Shown here: piece after piece, positions 51,235-61,441 of the stretch
Numbering within the stretch: the first letter of the stretch is position 1
Layout: each line of letters opens with the position of its first letter
Assembly: GCA_017540605.1 (NCBI GenBank)
Contig: JAFYAS010000033.1
Location: 51,410 to 115,409, forward strand
Direction of reading: 5' to 3'
DNA from: Lachnospiraceae bacterium
Lineage (GTDB): Bacteria > Bacillota > Clostridia > Lachnospirales > Lachnospiraceae
Length of the DNA: 64,000 nucleotides
Position numbers and translations under genes: made by a program
The notes under the pieces: model-generated
What the model was told of the DNA's origin: nothing
Seen by the model: the letters and a program-made list of their open reading frames with translations, nothing else
Databases searched by the model: none

Positions 51235-52962
51235 ATGGAAGAAGAAAGAACACAGAAAGTCGGGATCATGGGAACTCTCAGCATGGCATTTAAGCTTGCC
51301 GGTCTTATCCTGATTCTGGTTATAGCAGCAGAGCTTGTTGCCATCGTGGTTACAAAGAATTCTTATTCAAATAAGATATCAGGACTTATCAGGGAGGATA
51401 TGATCGCTATTGCAACAAGCTATGGCGCATCAGTGGAGACTGAGATTGATATTCAAGATGGACAGCCCAGTGCAGAGCTTTTGCAGGAGGCGGTAGGAGA
51501 GGCTTTGATCCCCAATGATTCCAAGGGTTACATTTATGTAGTATCTGAGGATGGAACCATGCTTTATCATCCTACAGCTGAGAAGATAGGTCAGCCTGTA
51601 GAGAATGCAGCTGTTAAGCAGTTGGTTTCTGATATGGCAGGCGGCAAGTATCCTGATGCGGATGTTATCGAGTATGAATTCAAGGGCGAGATGAAGTATG
51701 CAGGATATTATATCACCAATGCAAAGGATAAGGCTGCTATTCACAATATAGTAGTTGTATCAGCGAACCTCGGACAGATCACATCAGAGGTTGCTGCTAT
51801 CCCCGGAGTGGTTATAGCTTGTATTTTTATCATTCCTATTGTGGCAGCTATATTGGCAATATTCTTTGTTAAGCTTTTACTTGCTCCTATTGAGCATCTT
51901 GGAGTTTCTCTTGGAAGAGTTGCCAACCTTGACTTCACAGAGGATCAGGCTCTTCAGAAGTACAGATATTGGTCAAATGAGACAGGTATTCTTGCCAGAG
52001 CGACACTTACTATGTGTTCCAATATAGATAACATTACACTTGATATCAAGCAGGCCGTTGATGAGATCACAGAAAGTTCTGAGCAGCTTGAGAGGTTTAT
52101 CGGTGATATCACCAATGCATCTGTTGACAATTCGGCTACTACCGAGCAGCTTGCAGCAGGTATGCAGGAGACAGCCGCTACTACAGATACTATTACAGCC
52201 GATATGGACAATATGGTAAAGAAGTCCGATGCGGTACAGCAGCTTGCCAACGACGGTATCAATATGTCAAAGGATATCTACAAGCGTGCGGCAGATGGTA
52301 TCGAGCAGGCGGAAAGTGCAAAGCAAAAAGCAGATCAGGTATTTACCGAGATCAAGAGAAATACAGAGAGAGCTTTGGAGGATGCCAAGGCTATCGACAA
52401 GATCAACGAGCTTACAAAAACCATCAAGGGTATTACCGATCAGACCAACCTTCTTTCTCTCAATGCATCTATCGAGGCTGCAAGAGCAGGTGAGATGGGT
52501 AAGGGCTTCGCAGTAGTTGCTGCCGAGATCGGAAAGCTTGCAACAGAGTCTGCTGCAACAGTAGAGCAGATCGACGGAATTATCGCAGATATCAAAGGCG
52601 CTGTGGATGGTATGAAGGATTGCCTGACTGAGATTCTTGCTTATACTGAGAAGTCTACTGAGGAGAACCTTAAGGCTATCGAGGAAGTCAGCAACTATTA
52701 CAATGATGATGCTGCTACCTTCGAGGGCAATCTTACCCGTATGCGTGATGCTATGGATGAGCTCAACAACATCATTTCAAGCGTTGATGGCGCTATCGAC
52801 GGCATCAATACTACGGTTGCAGAGTCCACCAATGGCATTAGTGATGTTGCAGGTAAGACTGATGATATCGTAGGCCAGACAAGGAATGTTCAGGAGCTCT
52901 TACATACTACTGTAGATCATGCAGAACAGCTTCGTGAATCTCTTTCAGCATTTAAGCTGTAA
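51235..52962 (+). CDS. Methyl-accepting chemotaxis protein with Cache-type sensor
   Basis: 575 residues from ATG 51235 (TAGG 6 bases and GAGG 10 bases upstream; an upstream TTG at 51229 is less likely). TM1 lies at about 20-42. An extracellular domain (about 45-175) carries [22 protein letters not shown], typical of Cache domains that bind small molecules. TM2 is at about 182-206, followed by HAMP and the signalling hairpin with tip [20 protein letters not shown]. The tip differs from its neighbour in one residue (LLSLN against LLALN). Ligand unknown. A strong terminator follows. Confidence 0.93.
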   Translation: MEEERTQKVGIMGTLSMAFKLAGLILILVIAAELVAIVVTKNSYSNKISGLIREDMIAIATSYGASVETEIDIQDGQPSAELLQEAVGEALIPNDSKGYIYVVSEDGTMLYHPTAEKIGQPVENAAVKQLVSDMAGGKYPDADVIEYEFKGEMKYAGYYITNAKDKAAIHNIVVVSANLGQITSEVAAIPGVVIACIFIIPIVAAILAIFFVKLLLAPIEHLGVSLGRVANLDFTEDQALQKYRYWSNETGILARATLTMCSNIDNITLDIKQAVDEITESSEQLERFIGDITNASVDNSATTEQLAAGMQETAATTDTITADMDNMVKKSDAVQQLANDGINMSKDIYKRAADGIEQAESAKQKADQVFTEIKRNTERALEDAKAIDKINELTKTIKGITDQTNLLSLNASIEAARAGEMGKGFAVVAAEIGKLATESAATVEQIDGIIADIKGAVDGMKDCLTEILAYTEKSTEENLKAIEEVSNYYNDDAATFEGNLTRMRDAMDELNNIISSVDGAIDGINTTVAESTNGISDVAGKTDDIVGQTRNVQELLHTTVDHAEQLRESLSAFKL

Positions 52963-52992
52963 AGCAAAGCAATATACAATCAATGACAACTT

Positions 52993-53026
52993 AACCCCTC
53001 GGATCGTATGGTTCGAGGGGTTGTTT
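52993..53026 (+). terminator. Rho-independent terminator after the chemoreceptor pair
   Basis: AACCCCTCGGATC (52993-53005) pairs with GGTTCGAGGGGTT (53010-53022) over 13 bp with two wobble pairs and a GTAT loop, followed by GTTT. Confidence 0.8.
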
Positions 53027-53053
53027 ATAGAAGAGAGGTAAAGAGGAGGAAAT

Positions 53054-53446
53054 ATGGCAAGGAATAAGGTTGTAGGAGCTGTAAGTGTGATAGGAGCTAA
53101 GATTCAAAGGGCAATCGGATGGTTTGTGGCGATACTGTTTGGTGCTGTAGGTATTGATTTTTTACAGGATGATCCAGTGGATATGGCATGCGTGATCCTA
53201 AGCTTTGCTGTCATGACAGCCGGAATTATTGGTATAATTAGGGGAACCAAAAAGATCAAAAATGCAAAGATTGCTGAATTGGAAGAAGCTAAGGCTGAAG
53301 CTGAGGCTGCCTTTAGGGCTAAGAATCCGGAGCCTCCGAAGATTACCTATGTTGTTATAGATTGTCCTTCCTGCGGCGGAGATATTAAGGTGCCAAAGGG
53401 ACAGGTATCTATATGTGAGTATTGCGGATCACAGGTTCAGGGATAG
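53054..53446 (+). CDS. Small membrane protein with C-terminal zinc ribbon
   Basis: 130 residues. Two TM helices (about 18-36 and 43-62) are followed by an Ala/Glu-rich helix (about 70-92) and a C-terminal zinc ribbon with CPSCGG and CEYCGS knuckles. The ribbon is probably cytoplasmic. Proteins of this layout are widespread in Firmicutes with no fixed function. GAGGA lies upstream of the ATG. No clear operon partner is seen; nadE starts 63 bases later. Confidence 0.8.
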   Translation: MARNKVVGAVSVIGAKIQRAIGWFVAILFGAVGIDFLQDDPVDMACVILSFAVMTAGIIGIIRGTKKIKNAKIAELEEAKAEAEAAFRAKNPEPPKITYVVIDCPSCGGDIKVPKGQVSICEYCGSQVQG

Positions 53447-53509
53447 TGCCTCGGTTCTTAAATAACCAGACCGAATGCACTGGTTTATGTTTTATAAAGG
53501 AGTTTAGAT

Positions 53510-54259
53510 ATGTATTCATTTGATGTAGAAAAGACCACCAAGGAATGTGTGGAGTGGATAAGATCATTTTTTGAAGAAAATGGTAAGGGCTGTAATGCTG
53601 TGGTTGGTATATCCGGAGGCAAGGATTCCTCGGTTACAGCCGCACTTTTGGTTGAGGCTCTCGGCAAGGATCGTGTGATCGGAGTATTGATGCCCTGTGG
53701 AGTACAGTCGGATATAGATATGGCGAAGCTTTTGGTTTCCCATTTGGGAATAAAGAATTATGAGGTAAACATAGAGGCTTCTGTGAAGGGGTTGATCGGC
53801 GAGATTGAAAAGCTGTTTCCTGTATCTGATCAGACAAGGATCAATCTTTCACCCAGGATCAGGATGTCTACCCTATATGCGGTAGGACAGAGTCACAATG
53901 GCCGTGTGGCCAATACCTGTAATCTCTCTGAGGATTTCGTTGGATATTCAACCAGATACGGTGATGCAGCGGGAGATTTTTCGCCCCTGGCACATCTTAC
54001 CGTGACAGAGGTAAAGGCTATCGGAAGATATCTTGGACTTCCCATAGAGCTTGTTGACAAGGCTCCCTCAGACGGACTCTGCGGAAAAACTGATGAGGAC
54101 AATCTAGGCTTTACCTATGCCGAGCTTGACAGATATATCAGAGAGGGGATAGAGCCTGAGGCTTCAAAGAAGGAGAGAATTGATACTCTGCATAAGCGAA
54201 ATCTTTTTAAGCTTCAGCTTATGCCTTGCTTTGAACCGGGGATAGAGGAATTGAAATAA
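53510..54259 (+). CDS. nadE: NAD+ synthetase, ammonia-dependent
   Basis: 249 residues, the short form without a glutaminase domain, so it uses ammonia. It converts deamido-NAD to NAD+ with ATP. The N-type ATP pyrophosphatase loop VVGISGGKDSSVTAALL, the RMSTLYAVGQ segment, NTCNLSEDFVGYSTRYGDAAGDFSPL region and APSDGLCGKTDEDNLGFTY are all intact. AAAGGAG precedes the ATG. It lies 4 bases upstream of the DUF512 gene. Confidence 0.95.
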   Translation: MYSFDVEKTTKECVEWIRSFFEENGKGCNAVVGISGGKDSSVTAALLVEALGKDRVIGVLMPCGVQSDIDMAKLLVSHLGIKNYEVNIEASVKGLIGEIEKLFPVSDQTRINLSPRIRMSTLYAVGQSHNGRVANTCNLSEDFVGYSTRYGDAAGDFSPLAHLTVTEVKAIGRYLGLPIELVDKAPSDGLCGKTDEDNLGFTYAELDRYIREGIEPEASKKERIDTLHKRNLFKLQLMPCFEPGIEELK

Positions 54260-54263
54260 CAGC

Positions 54264-55697
54264 ATGCCTGCAAATAAACATGAACACATAATCAAATATG
54301 TGGAGCCCGGCAGTATAGCCGAGGAGATGGAGATTGAGATCGGGGACGTGCTTCTTATGATCAATGAGAAGCCCATCCGTGATATTTTTGATTATCATTA
54401 TTTTATGCAGGACGATTTTATCACGGTGGTGATAAGAAAACCCGACGGTGAGGAATGGGAGCTTGAGATTGAAAAGGAATACGACGAGGAGCTAGGTATC
54501 ACCTTTGAGAACGGTCTTATGGACAATTACCGTTCCTGCTACAATAAATGTGTATTCTGTTTTATCGATCAGAATCCTCCGGGGATGAGAGAGACTATTT
54601 ATTTCAAGGATGATGATTCGAGACTTTCGTTTTTACAGGGAAACTATATTACTCTTACCAATATGTCTGATGAGGATGTGGAGCGTATCATAGAATATAA
54701 GCTTGCCCCTATCAATATCTCGGTTCATACCACCAATCCGAAGCTTCGGTGTGAGATGCTTCACAACCGTTTCGCAGGCGAAGCCTTGAAAAAGATAGAC
54801 AGGTTTTACGAGGCGGGAATTCCCATGAATGGGCAGATAGTTCTTTGCAAAGGCCTTAATGATGGAGCTGAGCTTGATAGGACACTTTCGGATCTTATAA
54901 AATATCTTCCCTATATGGAGAGCGTGTCCGTGGTACCGGTGGGTCTTTCCGATTATCGTGACGGCCTTTGCAAATTGGAGCCCTTTGAGCCAAAGGATGC
55001 TGCAGAGACCATTGATATCATTGAGAAATATCAAAGGATCGCCTTTGAAAAATATGGGACACATTTTATCCATGCCTCTGATGAATGGTATATCACGGCG
55101 GGTAGAGATTTTCCGAATGAAGATAATTATGACGGATATATCCAGCTTGAGAATGGCGTCGGAATGTGCAGGCTTTTTATGACAGAGGTAGAAGAGGGAA
55201 TATCCCTTTATTCTGAGGACGAGGATATATTAAAGCGTATAGAAGTATTTAAAAAATCCAAGGAATCTCATGAAAGAGCAAGGGTTTCACTGATCACGGG
55301 AAGGATATCAGCTCCCTTGATCACAGCCATGACAAAAAAGGTTATGGAGCATTTCCCTTATGTAGATGTTCGGGTTTATCCCATAGTAAATCATTTTTTT
55401 GGTGAGAGGATCACTGTAACAGGACTGATCACCGGAGGGGATATCATTGATCAGCTAAAGGATATGGACCTTGGAGAAAAGCTTATCGTTCCTTCCGTAA
55501 GCCTTAAGGCTGATGAAGATATTTTTCTTGATGATGTCACCCTTGACGAGGTTGCAGAAAGTTTAAAGATCAAGGTTGACGTAAGCAGCGAGAGCGGAGT
55601 GGATTTTGTAAGATCCCTGGTATTTCCTGAAAAGAGTGAGAGAATACTTAGGGCAGCTATGCCCGATGAATTAAATCATGGATTATACGAACAGTAG
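54264..55697 (+). CDS. DUF512 family protein with PDZ and radical-SAM-like domains
   Basis: 477 residues. An N-terminal PDZ-like domain (about 8-70; VEPGSIAEEMEIEIGD) precedes a radical-SAM-like region with CYNKCVFC (C-x3-C-x2-C, about 91-98), which suggests a 4Fe-4S cluster. The C-terminal DUF512 domain follows (about 275-470; VSLITGRISAPLIT; VTGLITGGDIIDQL). This family is often found next to der (EngA), as here with one gene between, and its function is unproven. A link to ribosome assembly or translation has been suspected only from position. Confidence 0.88.
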   Translation: MPANKHEHIIKYVEPGSIAEEMEIEIGDVLLMINEKPIRDIFDYHYFMQDDFITVVIRKPDGEEWELEIEKEYDEELGITFENGLMDNYRSCYNKCVFCFIDQNPPGMRETIYFKDDDSRLSFLQGNYITLTNMSDEDVERIIEYKLAPINISVHTTNPKLRCEMLHNRFAGEALKKIDRFYEAGIPMNGQIVLCKGLNDGAELDRTLSDLIKYLPYMESVSVVPVGLSDYRDGLCKLEPFEPKDAAETIDIIEKYQRIAFEKYGTHFIHASDEWYITAGRDFPNEDNYDGYIQLENGVGMCRLFMTEVEEGISLYSEDEDILKRIEVFKKSKESHERARVSLITGRISAPLITAMTKKVMEHFPYVDVRVYPIVNHFFGERITVTGLITGGDIIDQLKDMDLGEKLIVPSVSLKADEDIFLDDVTLDEVAESLKIKVDVSSESGVDFVRSLVFPEKSERILRAAMPDELNHGLYEQ

Positions 55698-55711
55698 GAG
55701 GAAGAATGATT

Positions 55712-56821
55712 ATGACTGAGACAAGACCTTTTGTACCCTGGGAGCAGATGAACGCATTTATGATAGATGCCTTCAAGGGCTATGGTGTGCCTGAGGAGGA
55801 TGCAAGGATATGTGCCGATGTGCTTTTGGAATCTGACAGGCGTGGTATCGAAAGTCACGGCTGCAATAGGTTTAAGCCTATTTATATTGATAGAATTGTT
55901 AAGGGTACACTTCTTCCCGTGACAGATATTGAGATCGTGAAGGAAACACCTACCACGGTTGTGATGGATGCTCACGATGGTATGGGTATGGTTGCAAGTC
56001 ACAAAATGATGACTATGCTTATAGAAAAGGCGAAGAAATACGGTATGGCCGGTGGTGCTATCAGGAATTCAACACATTATGGTATCGCAGGCTATTGGAC
56101 ATCTATGGCAAGCAAGGAGGGCATGGTTGGTATCTCAGGTACCAATGCGAGACCTTCTATTGCTCCAACCTTTGGAGTTGAGAATATGCTTGGAACCAAT
56201 CCCCTTACATTCTCTCTTCCTACTGATGAGGAATTTCCCTTCTGCCTTGACTGTGCCACATCTATCGTACAGCGCGGAAAGATTGAATATTATGCGAGAG
56301 AGGGTAAGCCTACACCGAAGGGTATGGTAGTTTCTGAAAATGGAGAACCTATGACTGACAGTGAGGAGATACTTAAAGCCTTGGTTGACGGAACCGCTGC
56401 TCTTGCCCCTCTTGGAGGAATAGGTGATGAGCTTTGCGGCTACAAGGGCTATGGCTATGCTACTGTGGTGGAGATTCTTTCAGCGGCTCTTTCCGGAGGG
56501 CAGTTTATGAAGGCGTTGACCGGTGTGAACAGTGAAGGAAAGCCCTCTATGTATCATCTGGGACATTTCTTCTTTGTGGTGGATCCCGATGCGTTTATGG
56601 GTAGAGAGGAATTCAAAAAGATCGCCGGTGATATCTGTAGGGCATTAAGAGCATCCAAGAAGGCTCCGGGAGAGAGTAGGATCTATACCGCAGGTGAGAA
56701 GGAATATGAGACCTGGCTCTTTAGAAAGGACAAGGGTGTGCCGGTAGGCGAGGCTGTTCAAAAGGATATCATCACTGTAAGGGATGCCTTGGGTCTTCAA
56801 TATAGGTTTGATTTTGAGTAA
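55712..56821 (+). CDS. Malate/L-lactate dehydrogenase family (Ldh2) oxidoreductase
   Basis: 369 residues from ATG 55712 (AGGAGG 10 bases upstream; ATG 55706 would leave only 4). It belongs to the YlbC/Ldh2 NAD(P)-dependent family, unrelated to classical LDH. Family segments: ESDRRGIESHGCNRF, the catalytic-His region NSTHYGIAGYW, GTNARPSIAPTFG, GTNPLTFSLPT, DCATSIVQRGKIE and YKGYGYATVVEIL. Substrates in the family include malate, lactate, ureidoglycolate and sugar-derived keto acids; which applies here cannot be told. It lies between DUF512 and der, and the der promoter overlaps its 3' end. Confidence 0.88.
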   Translation: MTETRPFVPWEQMNAFMIDAFKGYGVPEEDARICADVLLESDRRGIESHGCNRFKPIYIDRIVKGTLLPVTDIEIVKETPTTVVMDAHDGMGMVASHKMMTMLIEKAKKYGMAGGAIRNSTHYGIAGYWTSMASKEGMVGISGTNARPSIAPTFGVENMLGTNPLTFSLPTDEEFPFCLDCATSIVQRGKIEYYAREGKPTPKGMVVSENGEPMTDSEEILKALVDGTAALAPLGGIGDELCGYKGYGYATVVEILSAALSGGQFMKALTGVNSEGKPSMYHLGHFFFVVDPDAFMGREEFKKIAGDICRALRASKKAPGESRIYTAGEKEYETWLFRKDKGVPVGEAVQKDIITVRDALGLQYRFDFE

Positions 56822-56835
56822 AAGTATGATATAAT
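56808..56835 (+). promoter_or_regulatory. der: Predicted promoter of the der-plsY-gpsA genes
   Basis: -35 TTGATT (56808-56813), 16-base spacer, extended -10 TGA-TATAAT (-10 box 56830-56835). The -35 box lies in the last codons of the upstream gene. Confidence 0.7.
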
Positions 56836-56873
56836 TATAAATCCGTGATTTTTTGAAAGAAATAGGTGAAGCT

Positions 56874-58196
56874 ATGAGTAAACCGATAGTAGCCATTGTT
56901 GGTAGACCCAATGTTGGAAAGTCGACTCTTTTCAATGTTCTTGCGGGAGAGAGGATATCCATAGTTAAGGATACTCCCGGTGTGACCCGTGACAGGATCT
57001 ATGCCGATGTGGAATGGCTCAATTATAAGTTCACAATGATTGATACAGGGGGTATTGAGCCTGACAGTCAGGATATCATCTTAAAGAGCATGAGAGAGCA
57101 GGCGCAGATTGCCATAGATACTGCCGATGTCATCCTCTTTTTGGTGGATGTAAGACAGGGCCTTGTGGATCAGGACAATCGTGTGGCGGATATCTTAAGG
57201 CGCTCGAAAAAGCCTGTTATTCTGGTTGTAAATAAAGCTGACAGCTTTGAAAAGTATATGCCGGATGTTTACGAGTTTTACAATCTCGGCCTTGGGGAAC
57301 CATTTCCCATATCAGCGGCATCAAGACTTGGACTCGGAGATCTTCTTGACGAGATCATCAAGCATTTTCCTGAACAGAGCGAAGAGGAAGAGGATGATGA
57401 CAGGCCTAAGATAGCCATCATAGGTAAGCCTAATGCAGGTAAGTCTTCCATCATCAACCATCTGACAGGCGAAGACAGAGTGATAGTTTCCGATATAGCG
57501 GGAACCACCAGAGATGCTATAGACACAGTGGTTAAGCGAAACGGAAAGGAATATGTCTTCATTGATACTGCGGGTATCAGAAGAAAGAGTCGTGTGAAGG
57601 AGGATATCGAGCGCTACAGCGTGATCCGCGCGGTGTCAGCTGTTGAGAGAGCTGATGTGTGTATCATGGTGATAGATGCCACAGAGGGTATCACCGATCA
57701 GGATACGAAGATAGCCGGTATTGCCCACGAATCAGGTAAGGGTGTCATCGTTGCCGTCAATAAATGGGATCTTATAGAGAAAGACAATAAAACCATATAT
57801 AAGTTTCAGGAGGATATCAGGGAAATGCTCTCCTATATGCCCTATGCGGAGCTTATATTTATTTCCGCTATGACGGGACAGAGAGTTTTTAAGCTCTTCG
57901 ATCTTATCGATATGGTCATAGAGAATCATTCCATGAGGATCGCCACCGGTGTGCTTAATGAGATCATGGCCGAAGCAGTTGCCCTTAAACAGCCTCCTTC
58001 AGACAAGGGTAAGAGGCTTAAGCTTTTCTATATCACACAGGTGTCGGTAAAGCCCCCTACCTTTGTAATATTTGTAAATGACAAGGAGCTTATGCATTTC
58101 TCATATACAAGATATATCGAAAACCAGATCAGGGAGACCTTTGGCTTTAAAGGAACACCCCTTAAATTCATCATCAGAGAGAGGAAGGAAAACTGA
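56874..58196 (+). CDS. der: Ribosome assembly GTPase Der (EngA)
   Basis: 440 residues. Two tandem GTPase domains, G1 motifs GRPNVGKST and GKPNAGKSS, with DTGG and DTAG G3 motifs and NKAD and NKWD G4 motifs, followed by a C-terminal KH-like domain ([20 protein letters not shown]). This layout is unique to Der, which helps assemble the 50S ribosomal subunit. ATG 56874 is chosen (AGGTGA upstream) over an in-frame TTG at 56853. The stop overlaps the plsY start by one base. Confidence 0.96.
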   Translation: MSKPIVAIVGRPNVGKSTLFNVLAGERISIVKDTPGVTRDRIYADVEWLNYKFTMIDTGGIEPDSQDIILKSMREQAQIAIDTADVILFLVDVRQGLVDQDNRVADILRRSKKPVILVVNKADSFEKYMPDVYEFYNLGLGEPFPISAASRLGLGDLLDEIIKHFPEQSEEEEDDDRPKIAIIGKPNAGKSSIINHLTGEDRVIVSDIAGTTRDAIDTVVKRNGKEYVFIDTAGIRRKSRVKEDIERYSVIRAVSAVERADVCIMVIDATEGITDQDTKIAGIAHESGKGVIVAVNKWDLIEKDNKTIYKFQEDIREMLSYMPYAELIFISAMTGQRVFKLFDLIDMVIENHSMRIATGVLNEIMAEAVALKQPPSDKGKRLKLFYITQVSVKPPTFVIFVNDKELMHFSYTRYIENQIRETFGFKGTPLKFIIRERKEN

Positions 58197-58948
58197 TGTT
58201 AATCTTATGCAGAATACTTTGTATTGCAGCCGGATACGGCTTCGGACTTTTTCAGACAGCATTTATATACGGTAAAATGCACGGCATAGATATCAGGGAT
58301 TATGGTAGCGGCAATTCGGGAACAACCAATGCTTTAAGGACTCTCGGCAAAAAGGCCGGAGGGCTGGTTTTGCTTGGTGATTTTATGAAATGCTTCATTG
58401 CCTGTATGCTGGTAAGACTTATATTCCATTATGTCAAGCCTGATATGACATTGGTATTTGTTCTTTATACAGCCCTTGGTGTGGGTCTTGGTCATATCTT
58501 CCCTTTTTATATGGATTTTAAGGGTGGAAAGGGTATCGCTGTGGCAGCAGGTATTGTAGTATCCATGTTAAATCCCTGGATATTCCTTATATGTGCTTTC
58601 GTATTCTTTTCAATCCTTTATGCTACAAGGTATGTATCCTTAAGCTCTATCCTTATGCTTTTCTCCTTCTATTTTAGCTTTTATTATTTCCTTAGAGCGG
58701 GAAAGCTTGATGTGGCGGATCTTAACTACAATTATTTTGAGTGCCTTTTACTTTTAGCTGTTTATGTGGCTCTTGCCATATTTATGCACAGAGAGAATAT
58801 CAAAAGACTGATGAACCATGAGGAGAGAGTCTTTACCCTAAAGAGCGAGAAAAAGCTTCAGGAGGAAGAGGAAAAGTTTAAGGAAAAATACAAGGGAACT
58901 GTTGTCGAGGATGATATGCCTGCCTTTGATGAGACAGAAAACAAGTAG
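58196..58948 (+). CDS. plsY: Acyl-phosphate glycerol-3-phosphate acyltransferase PlsY
   Basis: 250 residues, about 40 longer than typical PlsY because of a charged C-terminal tail (about 200-250, Glu/Lys-rich). An integral membrane enzyme with about five TM helices that starts phospholipid synthesis by acylating glycerol-3-phosphate. Motifs: DIRDYGSGNSGTTNALRTLG, GHIFPFYMDFKGGKGIAVAAG and the third-loop region. It overlaps der by one base. gpsA, which makes its substrate glycerol-3-phosphate, follows. Confidence 0.94.
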   Translation: MLILCRILCIAAGYGFGLFQTAFIYGKMHGIDIRDYGSGNSGTTNALRTLGKKAGGLVLLGDFMKCFIACMLVRLIFHYVKPDMTLVFVLYTALGVGLGHIFPFYMDFKGGKGIAVAAGIVVSMLNPWIFLICAFVFFSILYATRYVSLSSILMLFSFYFSFYYFLRAGKLDVADLNYNYFECLLLLAVYVALAIFMHRENIKRLMNHEERVFTLKSEKKLQEEEEKFKEKYKGTVVEDDMPAFDETENK

Positions 58949-58968
58949 GATTTTGGAGGTTATTAACC

Positions 58969-59979
58969 ATGAAGAATATTGCTTTGCTTGGTGCGGGAAG
59001 CTGGGGAACAGCATTATCAAGGCTTCTTGCAAAAAATGGACATAGTGTAAGAGTTTGGTCAATAGATAAGAATGAGGTAGCTATGCTAACCGAATTTCAT
59101 GAGCAGAAGGACAAACTTCCGGGAGTGATCCTTCCTGACAATGTAAGCTTTTCTACTGATATGGAGGCTACTGTAAAGAATTGTGAGATCATTGTGATGG
59201 CTGTTCCTTCCATATTTGTCCGTTCTACCTCAAAGAGTCTTTCAGCATTTTATAAAGAGGGACAGATCATAGTTGATGTGGCAAAGGGTATAGAAGAGGC
59301 CACACTTAAGACCATGACTGAGGTTATAGCCGATGAGATACCCTCTGCAACCACCGCTATTCTTTCGGGACCCTCTCACGCAGAGGAGGTAGGTAAGGAT
59401 ATACCTACAACTGTTGTGTGTGGAGCAAAGACAGAAGAGATCGCAAGGCTTATTCAGGATACATTTATGAATGAATGGTTTAGAGTATATACAAGCTCTG
59501 ATATCATAGGCATAGAGCTTGGAGGCTCTGTAAAGAATGTTATAGCGTTGGCTGCCGGAACAGTTGACGGTCTCGGCTATGGTGACAATACGAAGGCTGC
59601 TCTTATGACAAGAGGTATAGCCGAGCTTTCAAGACTTGCTATCGCAATGGGGGGGAAGATAGAGACAATAGCCGGACTTGCAGGAATAGGTGATCTTATC
59701 GTGACCTGTACCAGTAAGCATAGCCGAAACCGCAATGCAGGCTTTCTGATGGGTCAGGGCAAGACCTACAAGGAGGCTATGGATGAGGTTAAGATGGTAG
59801 TCGAGGGCGTGTATTCAGCAAAGGCAGCTTTAGGACTTGCTAAAAAATACAATGTGAGTATGCCCATAGTTGAAAGCATCAATCAGGTTCTCTTTGAGGA
59901 AAAGAGTGCAAAGGATGCCTGTGTTGAGCTCTTTAAAAGAGATAAGACCTCTGAGGCGGCCTCCGTCGATTGGCAATAA
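58969..59979 (+). CDS. gpsA: Glycerol-3-phosphate dehydrogenase [NAD(P)+]
   Basis: 336 residues. It reduces dihydroxyacetone phosphate to glycerol-3-phosphate, the PlsY substrate. Rossmann motif LGAGSWGTALSRLLAKNGH, the VDVAKGIEE segment, ILSGPSHAEEV, the catalytic-Lys region ELGGSVKNVIALAAGTVDG and GIGDLIVTCTSKHSRNR are all present. The der-plsY-gpsA order is conserved in many Firmicutes and links ribosome assembly with membrane lipid synthesis only by position. scpA follows after 21 bases. Confidence 0.96.
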   Translation: MKNIALLGAGSWGTALSRLLAKNGHSVRVWSIDKNEVAMLTEFHEQKDKLPGVILPDNVSFSTDMEATVKNCEIIVMAVPSIFVRSTSKSLSAFYKEGQIIVDVAKGIEEATLKTMTEVIADEIPSATTAILSGPSHAEEVGKDIPTTVVCGAKTEEIARLIQDTFMNEWFRVYTSSDIIGIELGGSVKNVIALAAGTVDGLGYGDNTKAALMTRGIAELSRLAIAMGGKIETIAGLAGIGDLIVTCTSKHSRNRNAGFLMGQGKTYKEAMDEVKMVVEGVYSAKAALGLAKKYNVSMPIVESINQVLFEEKSAKDACVELFKRDKTSEAASVDWQ

Positions 59980-60000
59980 GATTTTAGAAAGAGTAAATCA

Positions 60001-60750
60001 ATGTCTGCAATAGATGTAAAGCTTACGGCATTTGAGGGTCCCCTTGACCTTTTGCTGTATCTGATCGAGAAGAATAAAGTAAATATCTATGATATACCTA
60101 TAGTGACCATTACCGAGCAGTATCTTGAATATGTGAATAAGATGCAGGAAAACAACCTTGATGTAATGAGCGAATTTTTGGTGATGGCCGCAACCCTTAT
60201 AAGGATCAAGGCCAAGATGCTCCTTCCAAAGCCTGAGAATCCGGAAGAGGAGGAAGAGGATCCGAGAGAAGAGCTTGTAAGAAGACTTCTTGAATATAAG
60301 ATGTATAAATACGCTGCCTTTGAGCTAAAGGACAGGCAGGTAGATGCCGGAAGAGCATTCTATAAAAAGCCTACCGTACCCAAGGAGGTAAAGCAGGTTA
60401 AGCAGGAGGTGGATCTTGATGAGCTTGTGAATGGTATGACACTCAAGGCTCTTCAGGATATCTTCAAATCCGTAATGAAAAAGCAGGAGGAGAAGATCGA
60501 TCCTATCCGGAGCAAATTCAAGACCATTGAGCGTGAAGAGATAAGCATTGAGGACAAGATGGAGGAGATAAAAAACACATTAAGGGGACTTAAGGGTATC
60601 AACTTCAGAACTCTTTTGGAGGTGCAGCCTGACAGGCTTAATATCATCGTCACATTTATGTCAGTGCTTGAGCTTATGAAGGTTGGAGCTATCGTAATAA
60701 AGCAGGACGAGCTCTTTGGTGATATAGTGATAGATTCTTTGGAGGAATAA
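60001..60750 (+). CDS. scpA: Segregation and condensation protein A
   Basis: 249 residues. Kleisin subunit of the SMC-ScpAB condensin complex that organises and segregates chromosomes. The N-terminal FEGPLDLLLYLIEKNKVNIYDIPI is the standard ScpA start, followed by the EFLVMAATLIRIKAKMLLP helix, an acidic linker and a C-terminal winged helix (VTFMSVLELMKVGAIVIKQ). One base separates it from scpB. Confidence 0.95.
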   Translation: MSAIDVKLTAFEGPLDLLLYLIEKNKVNIYDIPIVTITEQYLEYVNKMQENNLDVMSEFLVMAATLIRIKAKMLLPKPENPEEEEEDPREELVRRLLEYKMYKYAAFELKDRQVDAGRAFYKKPTVPKEVKQVKQEVDLDELVNGMTLKALQDIFKSVMKKQEEKIDPIRSKFKTIEREEISIEDKMEEIKNTLRGLKGINFRTLLEVQPDRLNIIVTFMSVLELMKVGAIVIKQDELFGDIVIDSLEE

Positions 60751-60751
60751 G

Positions 60752-61408
60752 ATGGAACTGGAAAAAAGAAAGGCGGCTATTGAGGCGGTGCTTTTTACCA
60801 TGGGTGATAAGGTAAGGGTAGCTGATCTTAGTGCCTGTCTTGAGGAAAGTGAGGAGGCTACCTTAGAGGCCATCAACTCACTTATAGAGGATTACAATGA
60901 CGACAAGAGAGGTATCAGACTGGTAAAGCTTGAGGATGCTTATCAGCTCTGTACCAAGAATGAATATTATGAGGTGCTTGCAAAGCTTGTGAATCAGCCC
61001 AAGAAATATGTGCTTACGGATGTGCTTTTGGAGACGCTTTCCATCATAGCCTACAAGCAGCCTATCACAAGAGTAGAGATAGAAAATATCCGTGGAGTAT
61101 CCTGCGTTCACGCGGTGAACAGGCTCGTTGAATATGGACTTGTCGAAGAGGTAGGAAGACTTGATGCTATCGGTCATCCAATACTTTTCGGTACAACGGA
61201 TGCATTTCTTAGAAGCTTTGGTGTTGAGTCAAAGGATGATCTTCCTATCATTACTGCGGACAAGATCGCAGCCTTTGAGGCAGAGGCGATCAAGGAAGCT
61301 GAGGAAGAACTTTCAGAGGGAGGAGAGAAGTTCGAATCCTATGATGATGATGTGATAGCGGCAGGGGAAGCCTATATCAATGAAAATGAGGATGAAGATG
61401 GGAAATAG
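60752..61408 (+). CDS. scpB: Segregation and condensation protein B
   Basis: 218 residues. Partner of ScpA in the condensin complex, with two winged-helix domains: AIEAVLFTMGDKVRVADL at the N-terminus, and LETLSIIAYKQPITRVEIENIRG plus VGRLDAIGHPILFGTTDAFL. The C-terminal 45 residues form a long acidic tail (about 175-218), somewhat longer than typical. It directly follows scpA. Confidence 0.95.
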   Translation: MELEKRKAAIEAVLFTMGDKVRVADLSACLEESEEATLEAINSLIEDYNDDKRGIRLVKLEDAYQLCTKNEYYEVLAKLVNQPKKYVLTDVLLETLSIIAYKQPITRVEIENIRGVSCVHAVNRLVEYGLVEEVGRLDAIGHPILFGTTDAFLRSFGVESKDDLPIITADKIAAFEAEAIKEAEEELSEGGEKFESYDDDVIAAGEAYINENEDEDGK

Positions 61409-61441
61409 TAATTGTTTGGTGGGGAGAAAATGAGGTAAACG

